5,862 bases of DNA from an uncultured Bacteroidales bacterium (GCA_900556095.1 USNU01000106.1:1-5862); one strand, 5' to 3'; numbered from the stretch's first letter, positions 1 through 5,772 are shown. Notes: generated from the letters alone by a model not told the origin. A program made the numbers and translations.

Positions 1-54
1 TTCCAGACCTTTGAAGGTCTTGGCTACCATCTGAAATTCTTCGTTGTTATTCAT
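1..54 (-). CDS. THUMP-domain class I SAM-dependent RNA methyltransferase, N-terminus only
   Basis: This gene runs leftward off the window, and only its first 18 codons are present (ATG at 54-52). They read MNNNEEFQMVAKTFKGLE. The segment F-x-M-V-A-K-T-F-x-G-L-E closely matches, from memory, the opening of Bacteroides proteins annotated as THUMP-domain RNA methyltransferases (RlmL/YpsC-like, 23S rRNA guanine-N2 methylation). The 'KTFKGLE' stretch would be the first strand and helix leading into the THUMP RNA-binding fold. The start is supported by a well-formed promoter 17 bases upstream, which would give a very short leader. The methyltransferase motifs lie outside the window, so the exact target base cannot be inferred. 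The gene is divergent from the secreted protein gene, with 540 bases between them. I am fairly confident of the family and not of the specific enzyme. Confidence 0.7.
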   Translation of the reverse strand, partial: MNNNEEFQMVAKTFKGLE

Positions 55-70
55 ATCTTCTAAAAATCTC

Positions 71-102
71 GCAAAGGTACTGCTTTTTTCTGATAGTAGC
101 AA
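71..102 (-). promoter_or_regulatory. Bacteroidota-type promoter of the methyltransferase gene
   Basis: Read on the minus strand, TACCTTTGC (79-71) is a perfect match to the Bacteroidota -7 element TAnnTTTGC. TTG (102-100) lies 20 bases upstream as the -33 element. An A6 tract (89-84) sits just upstream of the -7 box. The start codon at 54 is 17 bases beyond the box, so the 5' leader would be about 10 bases. The core from 89 to 71 is nearly identical to that of the pyrC promoter. Confidence 0.75.
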
Positions 103-200
103 TATCCGCTCTTATTTTGCAGTAGGGCAGACAGCCGCTTTCTTTGTTTTTATCACTCTATTTATCAGTTTGGTTTAGTATCGGGTAAACACTGCGATAA

Positions 201-233
201 GGGTATTATAAGAGTATTATAGGAGTTGCTGAA
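201..233. repeat. Short 11-bp tandem repeat, about two and a half units
   Basis: GGGTATTATAA (201-211) is followed directly by GAGTATTATAG (212-222), 9 of 11 bases alike, and then by GAGTTGCTGAA (223-233), which keeps only the GAGT start. The period equals that of the better array at 238-292, from which it is offset by four bases. The function is unknown. Confidence 0.6.
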
Positions 234-237
234 TGTA

Positions 238-292
238 CCGTTTATCAACCGTGTATCTACCGTATATCAACCGTGTATCTGCCGTAAAAATA
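238..292. repeat. 11-bp tandem repeat with alternating units (22-bp higher order)
   Basis: Five consecutive 11-bp units all begin with CCGT: CCGTTTATCAA (238-248), CCGTGTATCTA (249-259), CCGTATATCAA (260-270), CCGTGTATCTG (271-281) and CCGTAAAAATA (282-292). Units alternate between an ATCAA type and a TATCT type, so 238-259 and 260-281 are two 22-bp copies that agree at 20 of 22 positions. The last unit is degenerate. A period of 11 places every unit on nearly the same face of the helix, which would suit a bending element or a series of binding sites, but that is inference. The array lies between two divergent promoters. Confidence 0.8.
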
Positions 293-469
293 TCGTAGTG
301 GTCGGCGTGAGGACTGAGACCTCCCGCTACCTCTGATTGTGGAGTGCTGATTTTTCTTCGCTTTCAAAGGAGGCTCTGCAGCCCCTATAAAGTGTGCAGT
401 ATGTGCAAAGTTTTGCGTTTTGTCAATTTTTACACAACAAAAAACAATACGTAACACACTCTATTCAAT

Positions 470-487
470 AAAAAGCCGTACTTTTGC
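470..487 (+). promoter_or_regulatory. Probable promoter of the secreted beta-sandwich protein gene
   Basis: TACTTTTGC (479-487) fits the Bacteroidota -7 element TAnnTTTGC. It is preceded by A5-G at 470-475, in the same arrangement as the other two promoters in the window (16 of 18 core bases match the methyltransferase promoter). I find no TTG -33 element at the expected 19-21 base distance, so it may be weaker or activator-dependent. The leader would be about 100 bases. A small inverted repeat, CCGTT (489-493) with AACGG (500-504), falls right at the predicted 5' end of the transcript. Confidence 0.6.
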
Positions 488-594
488 ACCGTTCTTAAAA
501 ACGGACGTATGGACATATGTTGTTTGTACCAATGGTATGCAACATAGCAATTTGCTAACTCAATTTTATTTACTTAATATCAAAATTAAACATC

Positions 595-2475
595 ATGAAA
601 AAAATCAAACTCTTTACCCTCGCCCTTGCCGCCCTCTTTGCAGGGTATGTGTTGGCAGCGGATTATGCACCGACAAAGGTATTCTCTGTCGGAAATGAAA
701 CTACTTTAGGTGCTAAATGGGCAGATAAAGGACAACCTGCTAATTATTTTGTCTCTGGAGATACCATAGTGTTTACTCCTTTTTTGTGTTATCAATCGGG
801 CGGCGCAGGCAAACAAGAATGGACTGGAAATGCTGGAATGGGATCTACTGCTGCCACGTGGAAAGGAATGAAGTGTTTTAAGGGGAATATGGCATGGGGC
901 ACAGGAGATGCGGGAACCAAAACAGCCACCATCCGTAGCAATAGAATAGCTTATTATAATGTAACAAATTGTTTGAGCGTATTGGCTTTGGCGGATTTGA
1001 AAGGAAGTAATCGTGAGATGTATATTAAAGCCTATGAAATAGTGAACAATGTTGTTTCCACTGAGATTGCTAAGAGTGTTACGCGTTCGGAAAATGGTAT
1101 TGGAGTTTTAGAATTGACGGGTTTAGATGCAGCAAAAGTTTATCAAATTCAGGTTCTAACCAATACAGGAAGCAATTCTAATTTCTATGAGGTTGCTTTT
1201 GTTGCAGCACCTGCGGCAACAAATATAGCCACTCTTTCTTCAATCACTATTGATGGTGAGGCATTGGAAGGTTTTGACCCTGCTACGGAAACGTATAATG
1301 TAGAATTGCCTTTTGGCACAACCACCGTTCCGACTGTTGCTGCTGTGGCTACATCGAAAAAAGCCAATGCAGTTGTTACGCCTGCTACTGCAATCCCCGG
1401 TGCAACCACGATTGCTGTGACCGCCGAAGATGGCGCTACTACCAAGACATACACTATCAATTTCACTACGGCGGCTTCTGCCAGCACGGATGCAACTCTG
1501 AGCACAATCACTATTGACGGCAAGGCTATTGCAGGTTTCAAATCGGACTCTATGACCTACGCTTACGAAGTGGCTTACAACTACGAGGCAGGTAAATTCC
1601 CCGTTGTGGCTGCCGTTGCCAATGATGAATCGGCAACTATTGCCTATACCCAAATTACCGCTTTCCCCGGCAAGGCGACTATTCTTGTTACCGCACAGGC
1701 AGGCAATACTCTCACTTACACGATTGATATTACCAAAGCAACTGCCCCCAAGATTCTTTCGGAAGTAGTGTTCAGCAATGGCGCAAAGGGTGCTTCGCTC
1801 AATGGTGTTGTTCGCGTTCCGTATCTCGCAGGTACTGAGGTGCCTACCGTTGTGAGCGCAGTGGCTGCAGATGGTGCAACGGCAGTAGTTGCAGAAGATA
1901 AAAATTCAATCACAGTTACCGGTGAAGACAACACTACCCTTGTATATGCTATTGAGACAGTAGAACTTGCACTTGCAACATTGGGTACAGAGGAAGTTAC
2001 TTTCACCGGTGAAGAAACTTATATTTTCGACCCCTATGGTTGGGACGCAAGCAAAGGTTGGAAATTTGCAAAGAGTGTAGAGGCTGCAGAGAATCACCGT
2101 GTGTCGGAAGGTCGTACACGAATCTATATGGCTCTTCCTGCAGCCAAAGAAGTGATTCTGACGTCGGGTACCGGTGGTGCACGTGCTATCAAGGTGTTCG
2201 TCAATGGTGTTGAGAAAACCGAGATTACTTCTACTGCAGAGGGCGGCAAAACAATTACGATTGCTTTGGATAGCAAGAATGCAAACTTCTTGGTAGTTGA
2301 GTCGAACCAAACAAAAGGTGATGGCGGTTTTACTAAAATTCAACTTGTACCGGCAGGCGAGACCGCTATTGACAATGCTGTCGTAGCCGAGAAAGCACAA
2401 AAGATGATTATCAATGGTCAGTTGGTAATTGTGAAAGACGGTGTTCGTTATAACGCACAAGGTGTACAATTGTAA
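595..2475 (+). CDS. Secreted multi-domain protein with cadherin-like/Ig-like beta-sandwich repeats
   Basis: The 626-residue product has a clear signal peptide: KKIK, then a hydrophobic core to about residue 20, with cleavage probably after A21 or A22. There is no lipobox cysteine. Residues 23-205 form a beta-rich N-terminal domain ending in Y-E-V-A-F. Three modules follow at about 213-290, 300-379 and 386-456. The first two share the pattern LS-x-ITIDG-x-A-x-x-GF-(x)n-TY and end in TYTI-N/D, as in the Pfam cadherin-like beta-sandwich family (PF12733, from memory). The third is diverged. Residues 463-586 form another beta-sandwich ending near KIQLVP. The tail from 590 (AIDNAVVAEK, then INGQLVIVKDG and YNAQG) resembles conserved C-terminal tails of exported Bacteroidales proteins, some of them type IX secretion cargo. 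No enzyme motif is visible, so adhesion or glycan binding is only a guess. It is monocistronic: its own promoter lies upstream and a terminator directly follows. The start is the only ATG that gives the signal peptide. Confidence 0.85.
   Translation: MKKIKLFTLALAALFAGYVLAADYAPTKVFSVGNETTLGAKWADKGQPANYFVSGDTIVFTPFLCYQSGGAGKQEWTGNAGMGSTAATWKGMKCFKGNMAWGTGDAGTKTATIRSNRIAYYNVTNCLSVLALADLKGSNREMYIKAYEIVNNVVSTEIAKSVTRSENGIGVLELTGLDAAKVYQIQVLTNTGSNSNFYEVAFVAAPAATNIATLSSITIDGEALEGFDPATETYNVELPFGTTTVPTVAAVATSKKANAVVTPATAIPGATTIAVTAEDGATTKTYTINFTTAASASTDATLSTITIDGKAIAGFKSDSMTYAYEVAYNYEAGKFPVVAAVANDESATIAYTQITAFPGKATILVTAQAGNTLTYTIDITKATAPKILSEVVFSNGAKGASLNGVVRVPYLAGTEVPTVVSAVAADGATAVVAEDKNSITVTGEDNTTLVYAIETVELALATLGTEEVTFTGEETYIFDPYGWDASKGWKFAKSVEAAENHRVSEGRTRIYMALPAAKEVILTSGTGGARAIKVFVNGVEKTEITSTAEGGKTITIALDSKNANFLVVESNQTKGDGGFTKIQLVPAGETAIDNAVVAEKAQKMIINGQLVIVKDGVRYNAQGVQL
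1231..1962 (+). repeat. Three tandem cadherin-like modules encoded within the secreted protein gene
   Basis: The region encodes residues 213-456. Modules 1 and 2 remain similar at DNA level: TCAATCACTATTGATGG (1239-1255) and ACAATCACTATTGACGG (1503-1519) differ at two of 17 bases and lie 264 bases apart, one module plus linker. Module 3 has lost the ITIDG start but keeps the alternating V-A-A-V-A core and a final Y-A-I-E strand. This suggests internal duplication followed by divergence. Confidence 0.65.
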
Positions 2476-2496
2476 TAATGCGTAATGCATAATTAG
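2476..2496. repeat. Degenerate 7-bp tandem repeat directly after the stop codon
   Basis: TAATGCG, TAATGCA and TAATTAG follow one another directly after the TAA stop at 2473-2475. The first two units differ at one base. Two of the units add further in-frame or shifted stop triplets. No function is apparent. Confidence 0.55.
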
Positions 2497-2518
2497 TGCA
2501 ACGCGCTATATAGTGTTC

Positions 2519-2553
2519 TCTCCCGCTTGATGATTTTAGGCGGGAGATTTTTT
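2519..2553 (+). terminator. Intrinsic (Rho-independent) terminator
   Basis: TCTCCCGC (2519-2526) pairs perfectly with GCGGGAGA (2540-2547). Two more pairs (one of them G-U) can extend the stem to 10 bp, leaving a 9-base loop at 2529-2537. Six T residues follow at 2548-2553. It lies 43 bases past the secreted protein stop and separates that gene from the pyr operon. Confidence 0.9.
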
Positions 2554-2748
2554 GTACCTATTTTTCTCCACTTAATATGTGTTTGGTTAATTTTGGGTAA
2601 TTTCTGTCTTAAAAGATATGTGCATTTGTATGCTAAAACTTAATTATACGGATAATTTTATATGTCCTCATTTCGATTAATGTTATGCAAATGAGCCATT
2701 AACATCGGATTAACGGAAATTAATGAAGAATTATTGTGCTGTTTTTGG
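2554..2748. other. AT-rich intergenic spacer upstream of the pyr operon
   Basis: No reading frame or RNA gene is supported here. A weak dyad, ATGTTA (2680-2685) facing TAACAT (2700-2705), and two GATTAA words lie about 50-70 bases upstream of the -33 box. They could be an operator, but the match is too short to call. Confidence 0.4.
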
Positions 2749-2780
2749 TTGCATAATCCGAAAAAAAGTAGTACCTTTGC
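2749..2780 (+). promoter_or_regulatory. Promoter of the pyr operon
   Basis: TTG (2749-2751), a 20-base spacer and TACCTTTGC (2772-2780) form a complete Bacteroidota -33/-7 promoter. An A7 tract (2761-2767) lies just before the -7 box. Transcription should start near 2785-2788, leaving a leader of about 50 bases before pyrC. Confidence 0.8.
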
Positions 2781-2786
2781 ACTCGA

Positions 2787-2836
2787 TTTCTGATACTGCT
2801 CCAGCAACGGAGTATTAACGTTACTAATCATTCGGT
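2787..2836 (+). promoter_or_regulatory. Short pyrC leader with a possible small hairpin
   Basis: Within the predicted leader, TGCTCC (2797-2802) can pair with GGAGTA (2809-2814) around an AGCAAC loop, with one G-U pair and two further pairs beyond a mismatch. The hairpin has no following T-run and no antiterminator partner that I can see, so attenuation of the PyrR type is not supported. The leader also contains the in-frame TAA (2825-2827) that fixes the pyrC start. Confidence 0.25.
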
Positions 2837-3958
2837 ATGAGTCTGTCCGGTTTTATTCGTATTCCTGCTTTGGTGGATATGCATGTGCATTTCCGAGAGC
2901 CGGGTTTTTCTCAGAAGGAAACAATCCTGAGTGGCAGTTCTGCCGCTATGTGTTCCGGCTACTCCGATGTATTTACCATGCCCAACCTCAATCCTGCTCC
3001 CGACAGTATTGACAACTTGAACATTCAAAAAGGGATTATTGCCCGCAATAGCCTTATTGGCGTGCACCCCTATGCGACTATCACCCTCGACCGTAAAGGC
3101 GAGGGTGAACTTGTTAATATAAAGGAGTTGGCTCCATTGGTGCCCGGCTTCTCGGACGACGGTTGCGGTGTGCAGAGCGAGGACCTGATGCGCCGCGCTA
3201 TGGAGCAGTGTGCCGAGGCGGGGAGTATCATCGTGGAGCATTGCGAGGTGAACAGTCTGCTACACAATGGATATATACACGCAGGCGTGTATGCGCGTAC
3301 GCACGGACATCGCGGTATCTGCTCCGAGAGCGAGTGGCGCGAAGTGGAACGCAATATCCGATTGAGCGAGGAGACAGGGTGTCGTCTGCATATCTGCCAT
3401 ATCTCCACCAAAGAGAGTGTGCAACTTATTCGCGAGGCGAAAGCGCGCGGGGTGAAAGTAACCTGCGAGACCGCTCCGCACTATCTGCTTCTGAATGAAC
3501 GGTGCATGGGCGAGGACGGGTGCTGGAAGATGAACCCGCCTTTGCGAGGTGTGGACGACCAGATGGCATTGCTTGCGGGTATTCAGGACGGCACGATAGA
3601 TGTGATTGCCACCGACCATGCGCCCCATACCGATGAGGAGAAAAGTCGCGGCTTGGAGCATAGCGCATTTGGTATCGTGGGTATAGAATGTGCTTTCCCG
3701 TTGATGTACACCTACTTGGTTCGCACGGGTTTCATCACGTTGGATAGGTTGGTGGAACTGATGTCCACCCGCGCCCGTGAGATAATGGGGCTTCCGATAG
3801 GCACTTCGTGGGCGACGTTTGAGGTGGAGACACCCTACGAAATCGACCCGCGCAAGTTTATCTCTAAAGGTCATTCCACTCCCTTTGCCGGTTGGCAGGT
3901 CTGCACCGAAACCATCTACAACGGGAAAGTGGTTTTCAAAGAAGCAACAGATAAGTAA
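2837..3958 (+). CDS. pyrC: Dihydroorotase, class I, N-terminally short form
   Basis: This zinc amidohydrolase cyclises N-carbamoyl-L-aspartate to L-dihydroorotate, the third step of UMP synthesis. The 373 residues contain the full TIM-barrel active site: H16 and H18 in the D-x-H-x-H-x-R-E-P-G motif with R20, N50 in TMPN, the bridging aspartate in SDDG (D107/D108), H135, H188 in CHIST, the ETAPHYL and KMNPPLR substrate loops, and D260 in TDHAPH. The usual class I enzyme (about 420-430 residues) carries some 45-55 residues of beta-sandwich before the HxH motif, but here only 13 residues precede its D14. An in-frame TAA 12 bases upstream rules out an earlier start. The C-terminal strands (GHSTPFAGW to NGKVVF) remain. 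It is the first gene of the operon, 19 bases from pyrK. I recall similar short forms in Clostridia. The function call is firm; activity is expected because all metal ligands are present. Confidence 0.95.
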   Translation: MSLSGFIRIPALVDMHVHFREPGFSQKETILSGSSAAMCSGYSDVFTMPNLNPAPDSIDNLNIQKGIIARNSLIGVHPYATITLDRKGEGELVNIKELAPLVPGFSDDGCGVQSEDLMRRAMEQCAEAGSIIVEHCEVNSLLHNGYIHAGVYARTHGHRGICSESEWREVERNIRLSEETGCRLHICHISTKESVQLIREAKARGVKVTCETAPHYLLLNERCMGEDGCWKMNPPLRGVDDQMALLAGIQDGTIDVIATDHAPHTDEEKSRGLEHSAFGIVGIECAFPLMYTYLVRTGFITLDRLVELMSTRAREIMGLPIGTSWATFEVETPYEIDPRKFISKGHSTPFAGWQVCTETIYNGKVVFKEATDK

Positions 3959-3977
3959 TTTCTTAATAATCAACAAT

Positions 3978-4718
3978 ATGCAAACTGCCGTTTTTGTCCT
4001 AATCTCCAATGAACCTATTGCAACTCGCGTGTACAAAATGCGACTTCGTGGAGCGACCGACAACATTCGTGCAGGTCAGTTTGTGGATATTGCCGTGCCG
4101 GAGCAGTACTTGCGCCGCCCCATCTCGGTCTGCGATGTGGAAGGGGATATGCTCACTATTATATATAAGGTGGTGGGTGAAGGTACGCGCAAGATGTCGT
4201 TGCTTCAAGAGGGTGCGACGCTGAATGTGCTGACGGGTTTGGGCAACGGGTACGACCTCGAAAAAGCCGGCGACAGGCCTCTACTGGTCGGGGGCGGAGT
4301 AGGAGTGCCGCCTCTCTATTTTCTTGCCAAGCAACTCCGCGCACAAGGCAAAACGGTGCGTGTGGTGTTGGGTTTCAATACCCGCGACGAGGTGTTTTAT
4401 GAGAATGAGTTCCGCCAATTAGGGTGCGAGGTGAAAGTAACTACTGCCGACGGTTCTTACGGAACGAAAGGTTTTGTAACGGATGTTCTTCCCGCAGAAG
4501 AGGAGTCGCGGGGGGCTTGCTACTACTATGCTTGCGGACCTCTGCCTATGCTTCGCGCGTTGGTCGGGGTTGCGGGCACTCGTGGCGAGGTGAGTATGGA
4601 GGAACGAATGGGCTGTGGTTTCGGTATCTGCGTCGGTTGCAGTATAGAAACCAAAAATGGTATCAAACGTGTCTGCAAAGAAGGACCGGTGTTCCGCGCT
4701 GCGGAATTAAGTTTATAA
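3978..4718 (+). CDS. pyrK: Dihydroorotate dehydrogenase B, electron-transfer (FAD/2Fe-2S) subunit
   Basis: PyrK pairs with class 1B PyrD and carries electrons from its FMN through a 2Fe-2S cluster and FAD to NAD+. The 246 residues follow the ferredoxin-reductase plan: GQFV (33-36), the FAD-binding RRPIS (46-50), VGEGT (66-70), the nucleotide-binding GGGVGVPP (105-112), YACGP (184-188), and the C-terminal cluster ligands C213-x4-C218-x2-C221-x11-C233 followed by KEGPVF. The frame is open further upstream to an ATG at 3819, but that would overlap pyrC by 140 bases and add 53 residues unlike the family. The ATG at 3978 puts the conserved FAD motifs at the normal distance from the N-terminus and leaves a 19-base gap after pyrC. 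No Shine-Dalgarno is seen, as is usual in this phylum. The stop codon lies inside the first unit of the octamer repeat downstream. Confidence 0.95.
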   Translation: MQTAVFVLISNEPIATRVYKMRLRGATDNIRAGQFVDIAVPEQYLRRPISVCDVEGDMLTIIYKVVGEGTRKMSLLQEGATLNVLTGLGNGYDLEKAGDRPLLVGGGVGVPPLYFLAKQLRAQGKTVRVVLGFNTRDEVFYENEFRQLGCEVKVTTADGSYGTKGFVTDVLPAEEESRGACYYYACGPLPMLRALVGVAGTRGEVSMEERMGCGFGICVGCSIETKNGIKRVCKEGPVFRAAELSL

Positions 4719-4822
4719 GTTAATGAATTTATGTGTTTATAAGTTTATGCGTTTAACCATTTCAACCTATCAACGTTTTTAACTACTCATCAACTTATCA
4801 ACCAATAAACCAATCAACTAAA
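4711..4822. repeat. 8-bp-periodic repeat array with opposed halves between pyrK and pyrD
   Basis: Cut every eight bases from 4711, the stretch reads as 14 related octamers. The first part is of GTTTATAA/GTTTATGC/GTTTAACC type. The last four units are CAACTTAT, CAACCAAT, AAACCAAT and CAACTAAA, which resemble the reverse complement (ATAAGTTG). GTTTATAA occurs exactly at 4711 and 4735. The halves form an imperfect inverted repeat: 4719-4749 against 4788-4818 match at 23 of 31 positions, and the best part (4735-4749 with 4788-4802) at 13 of 15, around a 38-base loop. The array covers the last codons and stop of pyrK and ends three bases before the pyrD start. It may fold in the mRNA, but that is inference. 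Confidence 0.75.
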
Positions 4823-4825
4823 AGG

Positions 4826-5749
4826 ATGAATGACAGACTGAACATATCACTTTCGGGGGTAGAGATGAAGAACCCGATTATACCAGCGTCGGGTACGTGC
4901 GGTTTCGGCCAGGAATTGAGCGAGTGCTACGACCTGAATGTCCTCGGTGCTATCTCTTGCAAGGGAACCACCCGCGAGGCGCGCTACGGCAATCCTCTGC
5001 CACGTATCGCCGAGTGTGGCAACTATGGTATGATTAACGCTGTCGGCTTGCAGAATCCGGGCATAGAGGAGGTGATTGTCAGTGAGTTACCCGCGCTGCG
5101 AAAGATATACAGTGGTCCTATTGTAGCCAACATCAGTGGGTTCTCAATCGACGACTACGCGTACACGTGTGCGCGTATAGATAAGGAGACGGACGCGGCA
5201 ATCCTTGAGGTGAATATCAGTTGCCCCAATGTGCACAATGGGGGTATGGCGTTTGGTACAAGTGCGGAGGCAGCAGCGGAGGTTACGCGTGCGGTCAAAG
5301 CGGTAACGACCAAGCCCGTCTATATGAAACTTCCGCCCAATGTAACTGATATTGTGTCGATTGCGCGTGCGTGCGAAGACGCGGGAGCCGACGGACTCTG
5401 CCTCATCAACACTATGTTGGGTATGCGTATTGATATTCGCCGTCGCCGTCCTGTGTTGGCAAACCGCTATGGCGGCTATTCGGGTAATGGTATCTTCCCG
5501 GTGGCACTCCGTATGGTGAATCAGGTGGCGCAAGCGTGCCATATTCCGATTATCGGCTGTGGCGGTGTGAGCCGTGCGGAAGATGTGATAGAGATGATGA
5601 TGGCGGGTGCCACAGCGGTGGAAGTGGGGGCTGCCAACTTGGTCAATCCCACCGTGTGCAAAGACATCATCGACGCCCTGCCTGAGTTGATGAAAGAGTT
5701 GAAAATCAACAATATAGCGGACATCATCGGTGCGTGTGTGAATCGTTAA
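4826..5749 (+). CDS. pyrD: Dihydroorotate dehydrogenase, class 1B catalytic (FMN) subunit
   Basis: This enzyme oxidises dihydroorotate to orotate on FMN, in a PyrD2-PyrK2 complex that uses NAD+. The 307 residues are the normal length and show the class 1 motifs: ASGTCGFG (21-28), the CKG lysine K46, NAVGLQNPG (71-79), NISCPNV (130-136) with the catalytic base C133 (cysteine marks class 1; class 2 has serine), K168 in YMKLPPN, INTMLGM (194-200), GGYSGNGIFP (216-225), and the phosphate-binding GCGGV (244-248) with EVGAA (266-270). Presence of the pyrK partner just upstream identifies class 1B rather than the fumarate-linked 1A. The start follows the octamer array. An AAAGG directly abuts the ATG and is too close to act as a ribosome binding site. 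The next gene starts 23 bases after the stop. Confidence 0.95.
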   Translation: MNDRLNISLSGVEMKNPIIPASGTCGFGQELSECYDLNVLGAISCKGTTREARYGNPLPRIAECGNYGMINAVGLQNPGIEEVIVSELPALRKIYSGPIVANISGFSIDDYAYTCARIDKETDAAILEVNISCPNVHNGGMAFGTSAEAAAEVTRAVKAVTTKPVYMKLPPNVTDIVSIARACEDAGADGLCLINTMLGMRIDIRRRRPVLANRYGGYSGNGIFPVALRMVNQVAQACHIPIIGCGGVSRAEDVIEMMMAGATAVEVGAANLVNPTVCKDIIDALPELMKELKINNIADIIGACVNR

Positions 5750-5772
5750 TCGTCAAATTGTAAAACAAAGAT

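Larger units (their letters stand above)
103..469. other. Divergent intergenic region without a supported gene
   Basis: Between the two divergent promoters I see no gene that I would support. The left part (103-237) is AT-rich. The stretch 300-400 is richer in G+C and can be read on the minus strand as part of a 66-codon frame (457-257, GTG start), but nothing supports its expression. The region holds the 11-bp repeat arrays listed separately. A weak dyad, GAGACCTCC (315-323) facing GGAGGCTC (369-376), is present but too loose to call a terminator or operator. Confidence 0.5.

Noticed and set aside
238..292. 11-bp array as a CRISPR array
   Set aside because: The units are 11 bp and directly abut one another with no unique spacers, so this is a simple tandem repeat.
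257..457. Minus-strand 66-codon frame with a GTG start, containing a G+C-richer section, in the divergent intergenic region
   Set aside because: It ends inside the 11-bp repeat array, has no clear promoter (only an imperfect AAnnTTTGC near 405), and shows no recognisable domain. It could be a decayed or dispersed element, but nothing in the sequence supports a gene.
420..698. Plus-strand 92-codon frame overlapping the promoter and start of the secreted protein gene
   Set aside because: It would begin upstream of the predicted promoter and overlap the signal peptide coding region in another frame. Its sequence has no protein-like pattern.
2591..2628. Possible second promoter in the spacer upstream of pyrC (TTTTG with TGCATTTG)
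   Set aside because: The -7 box lacks the A of TA, and the spacer of about 25 bases is too long. The promoter at 2749-2780 is far better.
3819..3977. Upstream extension of pyrK to the ATG at 3819
   Set aside because: It overlaps the coding region of pyrC by 140 bases, and the added residues do not resemble the family. The ATG at 3978 places the FAD motifs correctly.
3260..4066. Long minus-strand open frame opposite pyrC and pyrK
   Set aside because: It is a shadow of the plus-strand genes, spans two of them, and has no promoter or family resemblance.
4821..4825. AAAGG before pyrD as a Shine-Dalgarno site
   Set aside because: It touches the ATG with no spacer, so it could not pair with the 16S rRNA tail while the start codon is in place.
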